Part shown: positions 1-7,990 of the stretch, in pieces
Layout of the letters: each line of letters opens with the position of its first letter
Numbering within the stretch: the stretch's first letter is position 1
Source of the DNA: Streptomyces sp. ML-6
GTDB taxonomy: Bacteria; Actinomycetota; Actinomycetes; Streptomycetales; Streptomycetaceae
DNA length: 64,000 bases
Assembly: GCF_030116705.1 (NCBI RefSeq)
Contig: NZ_JAOTIK010000001.1
Location: 6,972,501 to 7,036,500, forward strand
Reading direction: 5' to 3'
The notes under the pieces: generated by a model
Seen by the model: the letters and a program-made list of their open reading frames with translations, nothing else
What the model was told of the DNA's origin: nothing
Databases searched by the model: none
Made by a program: the position numbers and the translations under genes

Positions 1-287
1 GCCCCGTGCACCAGACCCACGGTGGTGAGACCGGCCTGCTCGATCGCGCCGATCCGCAGCCTGCCCTCGGTGACGTCCCTGAGCCGGGAGACGGGGATGA
101 CGGCGAGCTCCTGGCCGACCAGGGAGTCGACCAGTGGATTCAGCGCGGTCCGCACGGCCTCCACGGCGCGGGTGTGGTCGGCGCGCACGGCGCGCGCGGT
201 CTCCAGCAGCCGCTCGGCCCGCACCAGCAGCTCCCGGGCGACCCTCCCCGTGGGCGCGTCCGCCCCGGTCGGTACGGCCTCTGTCAT
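1..287 (-). CDS. N-terminal part of an unidentified protein, possibly helix-hairpin-helix/helicase-like (cut by window edge)
   Basis: Only the first 95 or so codons lie in the window; the rest runs off the left edge. The ATG start is followed by a helical, Arg/Glu/Ala-rich segment rich in LLVRAERLLETARAV-type heptads. Next comes LRDVTEGRLRIGAIEQAGL and TTVGLVHGA, which resembles the lead-in to helix-hairpin-helix repeats in streptomycete DNA helicase-like proteins. Third codon positions are almost all G or C, which supports real coding. The gene lies upstream of, and in the same direction as, the IclR regulator's end, about 100 bases away. The family assignment is inference from a fragment; the coding call is firmer than the function. 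Confidence 0.6.
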   Translation of the reverse strand, partial: MTEAVPTGADAPTGRVARELLVRAERLLETARAVRADHTRAVEAVRTALNPLVDSLVGQELAVIPVSRLRDVTEGRLRIGAIEQAGLTTVGLVHG

Positions 288-385
288 GTACGTCCCTCTT
301 GTCCCCGCGGCCCGGCCGCCGTCCTGCCCGGCACCCGCCCCGGCCGGTTCATATCGTGCCACGCGGTACCGACAGGGCCGCCGGC

Positions 386-1168
386 TCAGGGGGCGGGCGG
401 GCGCCGTTCCGCCGGGGAGAGCAGCAGCACCTCCAGGGCGCGGGCGCAGGAACGGGCCTGCGCCAGGAACCAGCCGGTGCGCCCGGCCGTGATCACGGCC
501 GGTGTGGCCCGGACCGCCAGGGCGAAGCGGGCGTACCCCGCACCGTCCAGCACCGGAACCGCCAGGGTACGTACCCCGTGGGCCGACTCGCCGTCGTTGA
601 GGGCGTGGGCATCGGCCCGTACCTTCGCCAACTCCGCCTCCAGCAGTGCGGGTTCGACGATCGTGCGGTCCGTGAAGGCGGGCAGCGGAGGAAGCGAGAA
701 GGGGCCGCCCTCGCCCGGCCGGGCCCAGGCCAGCAGGACCTTGCCGAGCGCCGTGGAGTGCAGTGGCCTGCGCAGCCCCACCTTCGGGGTGACCGAACCC
801 CCCGCGACGATCACCGCGTGGGGACCGCTGCGCAGCGCCAGGTCCACCGTGGCGCCGGTGCGCTCGGCGAGATCGCTCAGCTCGGGGGCGGCCAGATGCA
901 GACCGCGCTGGTGGTACGAGAGCCGGCCCAGCTCGGTCACGGCGGGGCCCAGCCGGTAGCGGGACGTACGGAGGTCCTGCTCCAGGAAGCCCGCGCCGAG
1001 CAGGGTACGGGCCAGCCGGTGTGCGGTGGAGGTGGAGAGGCCGAGACGACGGGCGAGGTCGGAGGCGCTGAGGTCGGGGCCGTTGTCGTGGAAACAGTGC
1101 AGGACGTCCAGGGCGCGCCGGACCGCCTGCGCTCCACCGGGCGCGCGCACTGCCGCGGCCTCGGTCAT
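386..1168 (-). CDS. IclR-family transcriptional regulator
   Basis: A 260-residue IclR-type repressor or activator. The N-terminal winged helix-turn-helix (about residues 12-75) contains AVRRALDVLHCF, DLSASDLARRLGLSTSTAH and RLARTLLGAGFLEQD. The C-terminal part (about 85-255) is the usual ligand-binding domain, with STALGKVLLAW and GVRTLAVPVLDGAG. Length is normal for the family. The gene diverges from the leader peptide and organosulfur operon, so it is the obvious candidate regulator of that operon and of itself; two small inverted repeats lie in the divergent gap. The inducer is unknown. The family is secure; the target is inferred from position only. Confidence 0.9.
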   Translation of the reverse strand: MTEAAAVRAPGGAQAVRRALDVLHCFHDNGPDLSASDLARRLGLSTSTAHRLARTLLGAGFLEQDLRTSRYRLGPAVTELGRLSYHQRGLHLAAPELSDLAERTGATVDLALRSGPHAVIVAGGSVTPKVGLRRPLHSTALGKVLLAWARPGEGGPFSLPPLPAFTDRTIVEPALLEAELAKVRADAHALNDGESAHGVRTLAVPVLDGAGYARFALAVRATPAVITAGRTGWFLAQARSCARALEVLLLSPAERRPPAP

Positions 1169-1253
1169 ATCGGTTCACTCTCCGCTCATGAGGGGGTGGC
1201 AGGGGGTGTCGAGTTGCCACACTACGGGAGCCGGAGCGCCGGGAAACCGGCTG

Positions 1254-1292
1254 GTGAAACACTGCGTTCACACCGAATCCCACATCATGGGA
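1254..1292. promoter_or_regulatory. Candidate IclR operator region in the divergent gap
   Basis: Two short inverted repeats lie close together: GTGAA-8 nt-TTCAC (1254-1271) and TCCCA-5 nt-TGGGA (1278-1292). They sit in the 199-base gap between the divergent IclR gene and the leader peptide, where a local regulator should bind. Repeats this short can arise by chance, and no promoter elements were clear enough to fix the arrangement. Confidence 0.3.
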
Positions 1293-1367
1293 AGCGAGTT
1301 GTGCGGCGGTCGCGGGGCGTGGCAGTGTGCAGCACGTCAGCACCGACGAGCAGAAGGGAGCAGTGCC

Positions 1368-1478
1368 ATGGCCGGCCGCCGAACCGCGACCCCCGCCCAC
1401 GCCGCTCCGTCCCTGCTCACCCTGACGCTGCGCCGCCACATCGATCTGGCACGGGTCTCCAGCGCCACCTGTCGCTGA
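1368..1478 (+). CDS. Sulfur-operon leader peptide (36 aa)
   Basis: This small gene has a good ribosome-binding site (GAAGGGAG, 1353-1360) and encodes 36 residues ending TLRRHIDLARVSSATCR. Short streptomycete peptides ending in a form of RRHIDLxRVSSAxCR are generally labelled 'putative leader peptide' and sit in front of sulfur assimilation, cysteine or sulfonate transport genes. The penultimate codon is TGT for cysteine. Cysteine supply could therefore be read by ribosome stalling at the end of the peptide, and a pyrimidine-rich tract with six Ts follows soon after. The gap to the desulfinase-like gene is about 150 bases. The leader role is inference from family and position; the ORF is plain in the sequence. 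Confidence 0.8.
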   Translation: MAGRRTATPAHAAPSLLTLTLRRHIDLARVSSATCR

Positions 1479-1629
1479 CCCCCTCGCGTTCCCCTTTTTT
1501 CCTTCGCGTTCTCCCCTTCCCCTCCGTCGCGCCACCGCGCGGCCGGGGCCCTCGGCCGTACCCAGTGCCCACATCCCGGCGTACGGGCCACCACTCATCC
1601 GCTTCGCCGACTTCCGGGAAGACACCCCC

Positions 1630-2655
1630 ATGACGCATGCCGTCCTGCCCAGGACGCTCTGGTTCACCCGCTGCCCCGTCCCCACCGCCACCGGCATCGC
1701 CGCCGACCGGAACTGGCTCGCCGAGGAGTTCGCCCGCGACGGCATCGCGGTGCGCTCCCTCCAGGACGCCGCACCCGGCGCCGACCGGGCCGCCCACTTC
1801 ACCCACGCCCTGCCGGGCCTCTTCCGCGAAGGCGGCAACGTCCCCGCCCTGTGGGCCCGTTCCCGCGGGGAACGGACCCGGCTGATCGGCCTCACCTGGA
1901 TCGAGGAACGGCAGGCCGTGCTCGTCGCGCCCGGCTCCGGCATCCGGGGCACCGAGGCCCTGCGCGGGCTCCGGCTCGCCGTCCCGGCGCACGACATCGC
2001 GATCGACTTCTGGCGGGCCATGGCGCTGCGCGGCTTCGAGGGCGCGCTCGCCGCCGCCGGACTCGGGCCGGACGACGCCGAGTTCGTCGACGTCCCCGCC
2101 GCCGGGCACGAGGGCCAGTGGGCCGCCGAACTGGCGGCGCTGCGCCGCGGCGACGTCGACGCCGTGTACGTGAAGGGAGCACTGGCCGTCGAGGCCGCGC
2201 GGCGGGCGGGCGCGGAGGTGGCCGTCGAACTCGACGAACTGGCCGACCCCCGGTTCCGGATCAACAACGGAACCCCACGCCCCATCACCGTCCACCAGGA
2301 ACTCCTCGACCACCGCCCCGACCTCGTCGACCGCTTCCTCGCCGTCCTGCTCAGGGCCGCCGACTGGGCCGCCGGACAGCCCGGTGAGGTCGCCCGCATC
2401 CTCGGCGCCGAGACCGGGGCGGGGGCCGACGGGGTCGCCGGCGCCTACCGGCCGGGCACCCACCGCACCCTCCACCCCGACCTCTCCCCGGCCCGCCTCG
2501 CCCTCCTCGCCGAACAGGAGGCCGGGCTGCGCGCCCACGGCTTCCTGCCCGAACCCGTCGACGTCACCGCCTGGGCCGACCCCGAACCGCTGCGCCGCGC
2601 CGCCGCCCTGCCCGCCACCCCGCCCGCACCCCGCCCGTCCGACCCCGAGCTGTGA
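1630..2655 (+). CDS. DszB-like sulfinate desulfinase / periplasmic-binding-fold protein
   Basis: This 341-residue protein has the ABC binding-protein fold but no signal peptide. It resembles DszB, the 2'-hydroxybiphenyl-2-sulfinate desulfinase of rhodococcal dibenzothiophene desulfurisation. DszB uses Cys27, His60 and Arg70. Here the same spacing and context occur: FTRCPVP (Cys15), AAHFTHALP (His56) and LFREGG (Arg66). HFT and P-x3-R-x-GG are shared, as is the following GERTRLIGLT block. With no export signal and the triad intact, a cytoplasmic C-S cleaving enzyme that releases sulfite is more likely than a transporter subunit. It is the first structural gene after the leader peptide. The substrate is unknown, probably an aryl or alkyl sulfinate. 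An orphan binding protein is the alternative. Confidence 0.7.
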   Translation: MTHAVLPRTLWFTRCPVPTATGIAADRNWLAEEFARDGIAVRSLQDAAPGADRAAHFTHALPGLFREGGNVPALWARSRGERTRLIGLTWIEERQAVLVAPGSGIRGTEALRGLRLAVPAHDIAIDFWRAMALRGFEGALAAAGLGPDDAEFVDVPAAGHEGQWAAELAALRRGDVDAVYVKGALAVEAARRAGAEVAVELDELADPRFRINNGTPRPITVHQELLDHRPDLVDRFLAVLLRAADWAAGQPGEVARILGAETGAGADGVAGAYRPGTHRTLHPDLSPARLALLAEQEAGLRAHGFLPEPVDVTAWADPEPLRRAAALPATPPAPRPSDPEL

Positions 2656-2668
2656 GGACCCCCGCCCC

Positions 2669-3682
2669 ATGAACATCCCCCGATCACCACGCAGGACCAT
2701 CGCCCCCGCGCTCCTCACCGCCACCGCACTGCTCGCCCTCACCGCCTGCGGCACCTCCGAGGCCGACAGCGGCTCCGGCGCCGGGAAAACGGTCGAGATC
2801 CGCATCCCCGACCCCGGCAACTCCGGGGTGCTCGCCCTCGGCAAGAAGGACGGCAGCCTCGACGAGGCGCTCGCGAAGGTCGGCGCCGAGGTGCGCTGGA
2901 CCGGCAGCGCCGGCCCCTTCGCCCCGGCCGCCCAGGCGATGAACGCCGGCCGGCTCGACATCGCCACCGGCTCCATCACCTCCGGCATCACCTCGCTCGC
3001 CCAGCGCCCCGGCTTCAAGTTCTTCACCGCGACCGACCCGGACGCGGCGGGCGAGGGCATCCTCGTCAAGAACGACTCCGGCATCACCTCGATCAAGGAC
3101 CTGGTCGGCAAGAGGGTCGCCGTCAACCAGGGCGGCACCGGCGAGTACCTGCTGCTGAAGGCACTCGCGAAAGCCGGCATCCCCGCCGACCGGGTCGAGC
3201 GGGTCCATCTGCGGCCCGACCAGACGGCCGCCGTCTTCAACGCCGGCCAGGTCGACGCCTGGGCGGTGTGGGCGACGTACGCCGTGGCCGAGATCGGCAG
3301 CGGCAAGGCCCACTTCGTCGCCGACGGCGCCGCGATCGGCTCCGACAACTACAGCCTCAACGCGGTGCGCACCGAATTCGCCGAACAGCACCCCGAGATC
3401 GTCAAGGCGCTCTACCGCTACCTCCACGAGGCCGGCGCCGAGGAGAAGCGGGACCCGGCCGCGTACCTCAACGTCTTCACGGACGTCGGCCCGACCGCCG
3501 TCACCGGCAGGGCGAAGGAGGTCCAGACCCGCTTCACCCGCCAGGGCGGCACGGTCGGCCCCATCGGCCCCGAGGACATCGAACGCTTCGAGGCCGTCGC
3601 CGACTTCTACGCCGAGCAGAAGGTCACCGCGGAAAAGGTCGACGTCGCCGCCCACCTCCTCGACATCGAGAAGCTGAAATGA
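2669..3682 (+). CDS. Aliphatic sulfonate-type ABC transporter substrate-binding lipoprotein
   Basis: A 337-residue lipoprotein of the SsuA/NMT1-like family. The first 27 residues form a lipoprotein signal peptide (basic MNIPRSPRR, hydrophobic TATALLAL, lipobox LTAC with Cys27). The mature part follows the sulfonate/taurine binding-protein pattern, with IPDPGNSGVLALGKKDG, an AAQAMNAGRLDIATG segment and KDLVGKRVAVNQGG. The ATG lies 13 bases after the desulfinase stop, and the gene overlaps the permease by 4 bases, so it is translated as part of the operon. It should capture an organosulfur anion outside the membrane and hand it to the permease. The exact ligand cannot be read from the sequence. 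Confidence 0.88.
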   Translation: MNIPRSPRRTIAPALLTATALLALTACGTSEADSGSGAGKTVEIRIPDPGNSGVLALGKKDGSLDEALAKVGAEVRWTGSAGPFAPAAQAMNAGRLDIATGSITSGITSLAQRPGFKFFTATDPDAAGEGILVKNDSGITSIKDLVGKRVAVNQGGTGEYLLLKALAKAGIPADRVERVHLRPDQTAAVFNAGQVDAWAVWATYAVAEIGSGKAHFVADGAAIGSDNYSLNAVRTEFAEQHPEIVKALYRYLHEAGAEEKRDPAAYLNVFTDVGPTAVTGRAKEVQTRFTRQGGTVGPIGPEDIERFEAVADFYAEQKVTAEKVDVAAHLLDIEKLK

Positions 3683-4509
3683 GCGAAACCGCCCCGCCCC
3701 CCGGCCTCGTCCGGCCGCAGCCCCGGCGGTACCGGGCCCGCGGCCGGGCCCACTCCGCGACCGTCCGGGCACTCGGCCCGATCGCCCTCCTCACCCTGTG
3801 GTGGGCGGCGTCCGCCACCGGACTGCTCACCCCCGACGTGCTCGCCTCGCCCGCCGAAGTACTGCGCGCGGTGGGCGAGTTGTGGGGCAACGGGCAACTG
3901 CCCGACGCACTCACCACCTCCCTCACCCGCTCCGGACTCGGCCTCCTCATCGGGCTCACGGCCGGACTGACCCTCGGCGTCACCACCGGATTCAGCCGCC
4001 TCGGGGACGAACTGCTCGACTCCTCCATCCAGACGCTGCGCACCATCCCGTTCCTCTCCCTGGTGCCCCTGTTCATGGTCTGGTTCGGCATCAACGAGAC
4101 CGCGAAGATCCTCCTCATCGCCGTCGCCACCACCTTCCCCATGTACGTGTCGACGACCAGCGGGGTGCGCGCCACCGACCCCAAACTCATCGAGGCCATG
4201 CGCAGCTTCGGCATGGGCCGCCTCGCCCTCGTGCGCCAGGTCGTCCTGCCCGGCGCCCTGCCCTCCCTGCTCGCCGGACTGCGGCTCTCCATGACGCTCA
4301 GCGTCATCGCCCTGATCGCCGCCGAGGAGATCAACGCCACCGCGGGCATCGGCTATCTGATGTCCCAGGCGCAGAGCTACGCCCGCACCGACGTCCTCGC
4401 CGTCTGCATCCTCGTCTACGGACTGCTCGGACTCACCGCCGACGTCGTCGTACGGCTCCTGGAGCGCGTACTGATGCCCTGGCGCACCCCGCAGGGAGCC
4501 ACCCGATGA
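3679..4509 (+). CDS. ABC transporter permease, SsuC/TauC type
   Basis: A 276-residue integral membrane protein. The first segment, after a basic N-terminus, is ALGPIALLTLWWAAS; further hydrophobic segments follow at LGLLIGLTAGLTLGV, FLSLVPLFMVWFGI, LLIAVATTFPMYV and VLAVCILVYGLLGLTADVV. The BPD-type coupling loop (EAMRSFGMGRLALVRQVVLP-G) is intact and is where the ATPase docks. Start and stop codons overlap both neighbours (ATGA), so binding protein, permease and ATPase are translationally coupled as one importer. Length and motif order are normal for sulfonate, taurine and nitrate permeases. Substrate is assigned by operon context. Confidence 0.9.
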   Translation: MSETAPPPGLVRPQPRRYRARGRAHSATVRALGPIALLTLWWAASATGLLTPDVLASPAEVLRAVGELWGNGQLPDALTTSLTRSGLGLLIGLTAGLTLGVTTGFSRLGDELLDSSIQTLRTIPFLSLVPLFMVWFGINETAKILLIAVATTFPMYVSTTSGVRATDPKLIEAMRSFGMGRLALVRQVVLPGALPSLLAGLRLSMTLSVIALIAAEEINATAGIGYLMSQAQSYARTDVLAVCILVYGLLGLTADVVVRLLERVLMPWRTPQGATR

Positions 4510-5285
4510 CCACCACCGAACCGACCCCGCGGACCGCGGTACGGGTACGGGGACTGCGCCGCGTCTTCGGCGACCGCGCCGTCCTCGACGACCTCCGACT
4601 CGACATCGCCCGGGGCGAGTTCGTCGCCCTGCTCGGCGCCAGCGGAAGCGGCAAGACGACCCTGCTGCGCATCCTGGGCGCGCTCGACGCGGCCGACGGG
4701 GGCGAGGTGTTCGTCCCCCGGGCCCGCACCGTCGTCTTCCAGGAACCCCGTCTCGTACCGTCGAAAAAGGTCCTCGCCAACGTGACCGTCGCCCTGCCGC
4801 GCGACAGGGCCGGGCACGGGCTGCGGGCCCTGGCCGAGGTCGGCCTGGAACGGCACGCCGACGCCTGGCCCGGCACTCTCTCCGGCGGCGAGGCGCAACG
4901 GGTCGCCCTCGCCCGCGCCCTGGTCCGCGAACCCGAACTGCTGCTCCTGGACGAGCCGTTCGCCGCGCTCGACGCCCTGACCCGGCTGCGGATGCAGGAC
5001 CTGGTGGGGGAGCTGTGCCGCAAGCACCGGCCCGCCGTCCTCCTCGTCACCCACGACGTCGACGAGGCGATACGCCTCGCCGACCGGATCGCCGTCCTGC
5101 GCGAGGGCCGGCTCGTCACCGACGAACCGGTCGCCGTCGACCGGCCGCGCGACCCCGGCGACCCCGCCTTCGCGGCCCTGCGCCGCCGCCTCCTCGAAGA
5201 CCTCGGGGTGGGGCCCGCCACGCCTTCCGGGACGACCCCGAACCCCGTCGAAGCCCCCGAACGTACCGAAGTCGGAGTGATCTGA
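4506..5285 (+). CDS. ABC transporter ATP-binding protein, SsuB type
   Basis: A 259-residue ATPase with Walker A GASGSGKTT (about residues 44-52), a Q-loop VVFQEPRLVP, signature LSGGEAQRVALARAL, Walker B ELLLLDEPF and switch histidine VTHDVDEA. It powers the adjacent permease. The ATG overlaps the permease stop by four bases, and its own stop abuts the next ATG directly. A proline-rich tail of roughly 25 residues after the ATPase core is a little longer than in the closest sulfonate importers and carries no motif I recognise. Family and role are secure; substrate is assigned by context. Confidence 0.92.
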   Translation: MTTTEPTPRTAVRVRGLRRVFGDRAVLDDLRLDIARGEFVALLGASGSGKTTLLRILGALDAADGGEVFVPRARTVVFQEPRLVPSKKVLANVTVALPRDRAGHGLRALAEVGLERHADAWPGTLSGGEAQRVALARALVREPELLLLDEPFAALDALTRLRMQDLVGELCRKHRPAVLLVTHDVDEAIRLADRIAVLREGRLVTDEPVAVDRPRDPGDPAFAALRRRLLEDLGVGPATPSGTTPNPVEAPERTEVGVI

Positions 5286-6191
5286 ATGACCATCACCATA
5301 GGTGTGCACAGCAGCAACCCGTCCCTCTACCACCTGTACCACCTCTCCCGCCTCGGCCTCGCCCGGGAGGAACTGGCCCCGCTCGGCGAGAGCGTCGTCT
5401 TCCACCCGTACACCGACGGCGTCCGCACCGGCGAACTCCTCGGCCGGGGCGTCATCGACTTCGGCGGCACCGGCTCCACCCCGCCCGTCACCGCCCAGGC
5501 GGCCGGACACGACATCGTCTACACCGCCGTCTCCGCCCCGCGCCCCGAACACGGCGCGCTCCTCGTCCCCCAGGACAGCCCCGCACGCACCGTCGCCGAC
5601 CTCAGGGGCGGCACCGTCCACCTCGCGATCGGCTCCTGGCAGACCCACCTGATCGCCAAGGCGCTCGACGACGCCGGACTCTCCTACGCCGACGACATCA
5701 CCGCCGTCCGCGGGGGCGACGACAGCGAGGAACTGCTGCGCACCGGAGCCATCGCCGCCTGGGTGGCCCAGGGCGACCGACTGGCCGCCGCCCGCCGCAC
5801 CGGCGGACTGCGCACCCTGATCCGCACCGGCGACGTCATCACCGACCGCTCCGTCTTCTTCACCCGCCGCGACCTGGCCGAGAACCGCCCCGAGGTCGTC
5901 GAGGCGCTCACCCGGGCCCTGCAGCGCGCCGACGACTGGGCGGCGGCCCACCCCCGGCAGGCCGCCGAGATCGCCGCCGCCGACCTCGGCGGATCCGCCG
6001 ACGACTGGGAGACCGCGCTGCGCGCCCTGCCGTGGAGGATCGAGCCCGTCACCGACGCCTTCATCGCCGAACAGCAGGAAGCGGCCGACATCTTCCACCG
6101 CATCGGCTTCATCGAACGCCCCGTCACCGTCGCCCATGCCCTGGCCGGCGCCGGAGCAGGTGCCGGTGCCGACGCGGACCGGGCGGCGTGA
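5286..6191 (+). CDS. Second binding-protein-like protein without signal peptide
   Basis: A 301-residue protein of the sulfonate/nitrate binding-protein fold. It opens MTITIGVHSSNPSLYHLY and has LLGRGVIDFGGTGSTPPV, TVADLRGGTVHLAIGSWQTH and a C-terminal helical region. There is no signal peptide or lipobox, so as written it stays in the cytoplasm. It lacks the Cys/His/Arg arrangement seen in the first gene of the operon. The start directly follows the ATPase stop. The tail is an Ala-Gly-Asp low-complexity stretch. It may be a cytosolic ligand carrier, a second desulfinase-fold enzyme, or a binding protein exported by another route. The function is not established; the fold is clear. Confidence 0.75.
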   Translation: MTITIGVHSSNPSLYHLYHLSRLGLAREELAPLGESVVFHPYTDGVRTGELLGRGVIDFGGTGSTPPVTAQAAGHDIVYTAVSAPRPEHGALLVPQDSPARTVADLRGGTVHLAIGSWQTHLIAKALDDAGLSYADDITAVRGGDDSEELLRTGAIAAWVAQGDRLAAARRTGGLRTLIRTGDVITDRSVFFTRRDLAENRPEVVEALTRALQRADDWAAAHPRQAAEIAAADLGGSADDWETALRALPWRIEPVTDAFIAEQQEAADIFHRIGFIERPVTVAHALAGAGAGAGADADRAA

Positions 6192-6195
6192 CGAC

Positions 6196-7269
6196 ATGGC
6201 GACCGAAGTCCTCTGGTACGTCATCCCGCGCGAAGGCGCCTATCCCTGGGAACCCGAGGGGCGCCGCCCGGTCGACCTCGGCTACCTCGCCCAGCTCGCC
6301 GGCACGGTCGAACGCCTCGGCTACAGCGGCGCGCTGCTCGCCACCGACCTGTACGACGTCTGGCCGCTCGGCAGCGCGCTGGCCGCCTCCACCAGCACCG
6401 CGTTCAAGCCGTTGCTGGCCGTCCACCCCGGCCTGATCTCGCCCACCCTGCTCGCCAAGATGGCCCTCAGCTTCGACACCCTCTTCGGCGGCCGGCTGCG
6501 GTTCAACGTCGTCAACGGCTCGACGAAGGCCCTCCAGGAGTACGGGCTGCACGTGGAGCACGACGAGCGGTACGAACTGAGCGCCGAGTACTGGTCGATC
6601 GTGAAGCGGCTCACCGCCGGCGAGGTCTTCGACCACAAGGGCCGCTTCTACGACCTGAAGAACGCCGGTGCCTCCTTCGGGGACCTGAAACCGGTCCAGG
6701 AATCACACGTCCCGCTGTGGTTCGGCGGCTCGTCCGCCCCCGGCATCGAGATGGCGGCCGAGCACGTGGACGTCTTCCTGACCTGGGGCGAACCCCCGCA
6801 CCTGCTCAAGGAGAAGCTGGAGCGGGTCAGGGCGCGGGCCGCCGCGTACGGCCGCACGCTCAGGATCGGGCTCCGCCTCCACCTCATCGTCCGGGACACG
6901 GAGGACGAGGCGTGGGCGGCGGCCGACCGGCTCCTCGACGTCACCAGCGACGCCACGTACGCCCGGCAGCTGGGCGGCCGGGCCGGGGAGGACGGCGTGG
7001 GCTGGCAGCGCCAGTTCCGCCAGCACGGCGGCAAGGTCCCGGCCCGGGCGCGGGAACTGGAGGCGCACCCCAACCTGTGGCCGGGCATGAGCCTGTTCCG
7101 GCCGGGCCCCGGCACGGCCGTCGTCGGCTCGACGGCACAGGTCGTCGAACGCCTCAAGGAGTTCGAGGACCTGGGCGTCGACACCTTCATCCTCTCCGGC
7201 AACCCGCTGCTGGAGGAGGCGTACCGGGTGGCGGAAACGGTGCTCCCCGCCCTGGGAGTGACGCGCTGA
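6196..7269 (+). CDS. LLM-class FMNH2-dependent sulfonate monooxygenase (SsuD-like)
   Basis: A 357-residue flavin monooxygenase of the bacterial luciferase-like family, expected to cut a C-S bond with FMNH2 and O2. It shows LRFNVVNGSTK, DHKGRFYDLK, VPLWFGGSSAPGIEMAAEH and a C-terminal GVDTFILSGNP-LLEEAYR block typical of SsuD. The Arg-x-His pair near residues 227-229 (LRLHLIVRDTEDEAW) matches SsuD Arg226/His228. Where SsuD has Cys54 and Tyr331, this protein appears to have a non-Cys residue and Asn, so the substrate may differ from simple alkanesulfonates. The ATG at 6196 follows the preceding stop by 4 bases. A partner flavin reductase is not in the window. Confidence 0.85.
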   Translation: MATEVLWYVIPREGAYPWEPEGRRPVDLGYLAQLAGTVERLGYSGALLATDLYDVWPLGSALAASTSTAFKPLLAVHPGLISPTLLAKMALSFDTLFGGRLRFNVVNGSTKALQEYGLHVEHDERYELSAEYWSIVKRLTAGEVFDHKGRFYDLKNAGASFGDLKPVQESHVPLWFGGSSAPGIEMAAEHVDVFLTWGEPPHLLKEKLERVRARAAAYGRTLRIGLRLHLIVRDTEDEAWAAADRLLDVTSDATYARQLGGRAGEDGVGWQRQFRQHGGKVPARARELEAHPNLWPGMSLFRPGPGTAVVGSTAQVVERLKEFEDLGVDTFILSGNPLLEEAYRVAETVLPALGVTR

Positions 7270-7602
7270 CCGGTCGGGGGCGGGACACCGCAACGTGCCC
7301 CGCCCCCGACAGCCGGGCCAGGACATGCGTACCCCGCTTCCGGCAGCCGGCCCGGGACACACGTGCCCTTTCCGGGACTCCCGGCCGTTTTGCCGCCCCC
7401 GTGCTCGGAGTGGCGGGGTTGCGCGCACGGGGTGGCCCGGTGGCAGACTGACGCCCGGGGCGACGGAGCGGTGGGGAACACGGGCCGGTTCCGTACCGCC
7501 GGGGTGGTACCCGGACCTCGCGGAGTCGGCCGAAACACGTCGGCGCGCCGCATTGATGAAGCGTTGATCGGTTGTTTATCGCGACCGGGCACGGTGGATC
7601 CC
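7270..7602. other. Intergenic region before the WhiB-like gene
   Basis: No gene was found in these 333 bases. The first part is GC-rich with several GGGACAC-type repeats. The last 50 bases before the WhiB-like start are less GC-rich (GATGAAGCGTTGATCGGTTG and TTTATCG), which suggests a promoter, but I could not assign -35 and -10 boxes with confidence. Confidence 0.5.
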
Positions 7603-7857
7603 ATGCTGATCAACACCGCGGCCGACACCGCACTCGCCTGGCAGGAGACAGCGCTGTGCGCCCAGGCGGGGCCCGAGTTCTTCTTCCCCGCCCCCGGCAG
7701 CTCCACCCGCGAGGCCAAGCAGCTCTGCAACGCCTGCGAGGGGCGGCGGGAGTGCCTGGAGTACGCCCTCGCCAACGACGAACGGTTCGGTGTGTGGGGC
7801 GGGCTCTCCGAGAAGGAGCGGGAGCGGCTGCGCAGAACCGGTCGCGGCCGGGCCTGA
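7603..7857 (+). CDS. WhiB-like iron-sulfur regulator (Wbl family)
   Basis: An 84-residue actinobacterial Wbl protein. Four cysteines are placed as the family requires to hold a [4Fe-4S] cluster: one in TALCAQAG, then LCNACEGRREC. The downstream GVWGGLSEKERERLRR is the conserved G[V/I]WGG turn and basic tail. Wbl proteins bind primary sigma factor region 4 and respond to redox or NO in development and stress. The ATG is chosen because the family begins just before the AWQETALC block. It stands alone, downstream of the sulfur operon. Which Wbl subgroup it belongs to was not determined. Confidence 0.9.
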   Translation: MLINTAADTALAWQETALCAQAGPEFFFPAPGSSTREAKQLCNACEGRRECLEYALANDERFGVWGGLSEKERERLRRTGRGRA

Positions 7858-7990
7858 GCCCGGGCCCATCGGCCGCCGCGCCCGTCCCGGGAACCCGGCC
7901 CGTCGGTTCCGGACCCGGACCGTCCACCCCGGGCCCGGACCGTTCCGGCCCCGCCCCGGACGGCCGCCGCCGGCCTGGCACGATGTCCGC

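Noticed and set aside
22-1633. Several long plus-strand open frames opposite and upstream of the IclR gene
   Set aside because: They are antisense or out-of-frame readings of the IclR gene and its GC-rich flanks; base use by codon position favours the minus-strand IclR frame.
1417-3348. 643-residue minus-strand open frame across the sulfur operon
   Set aside because: It is Gly/Arg/Pro-rich shadow sequence opposite two clearly recognised genes.
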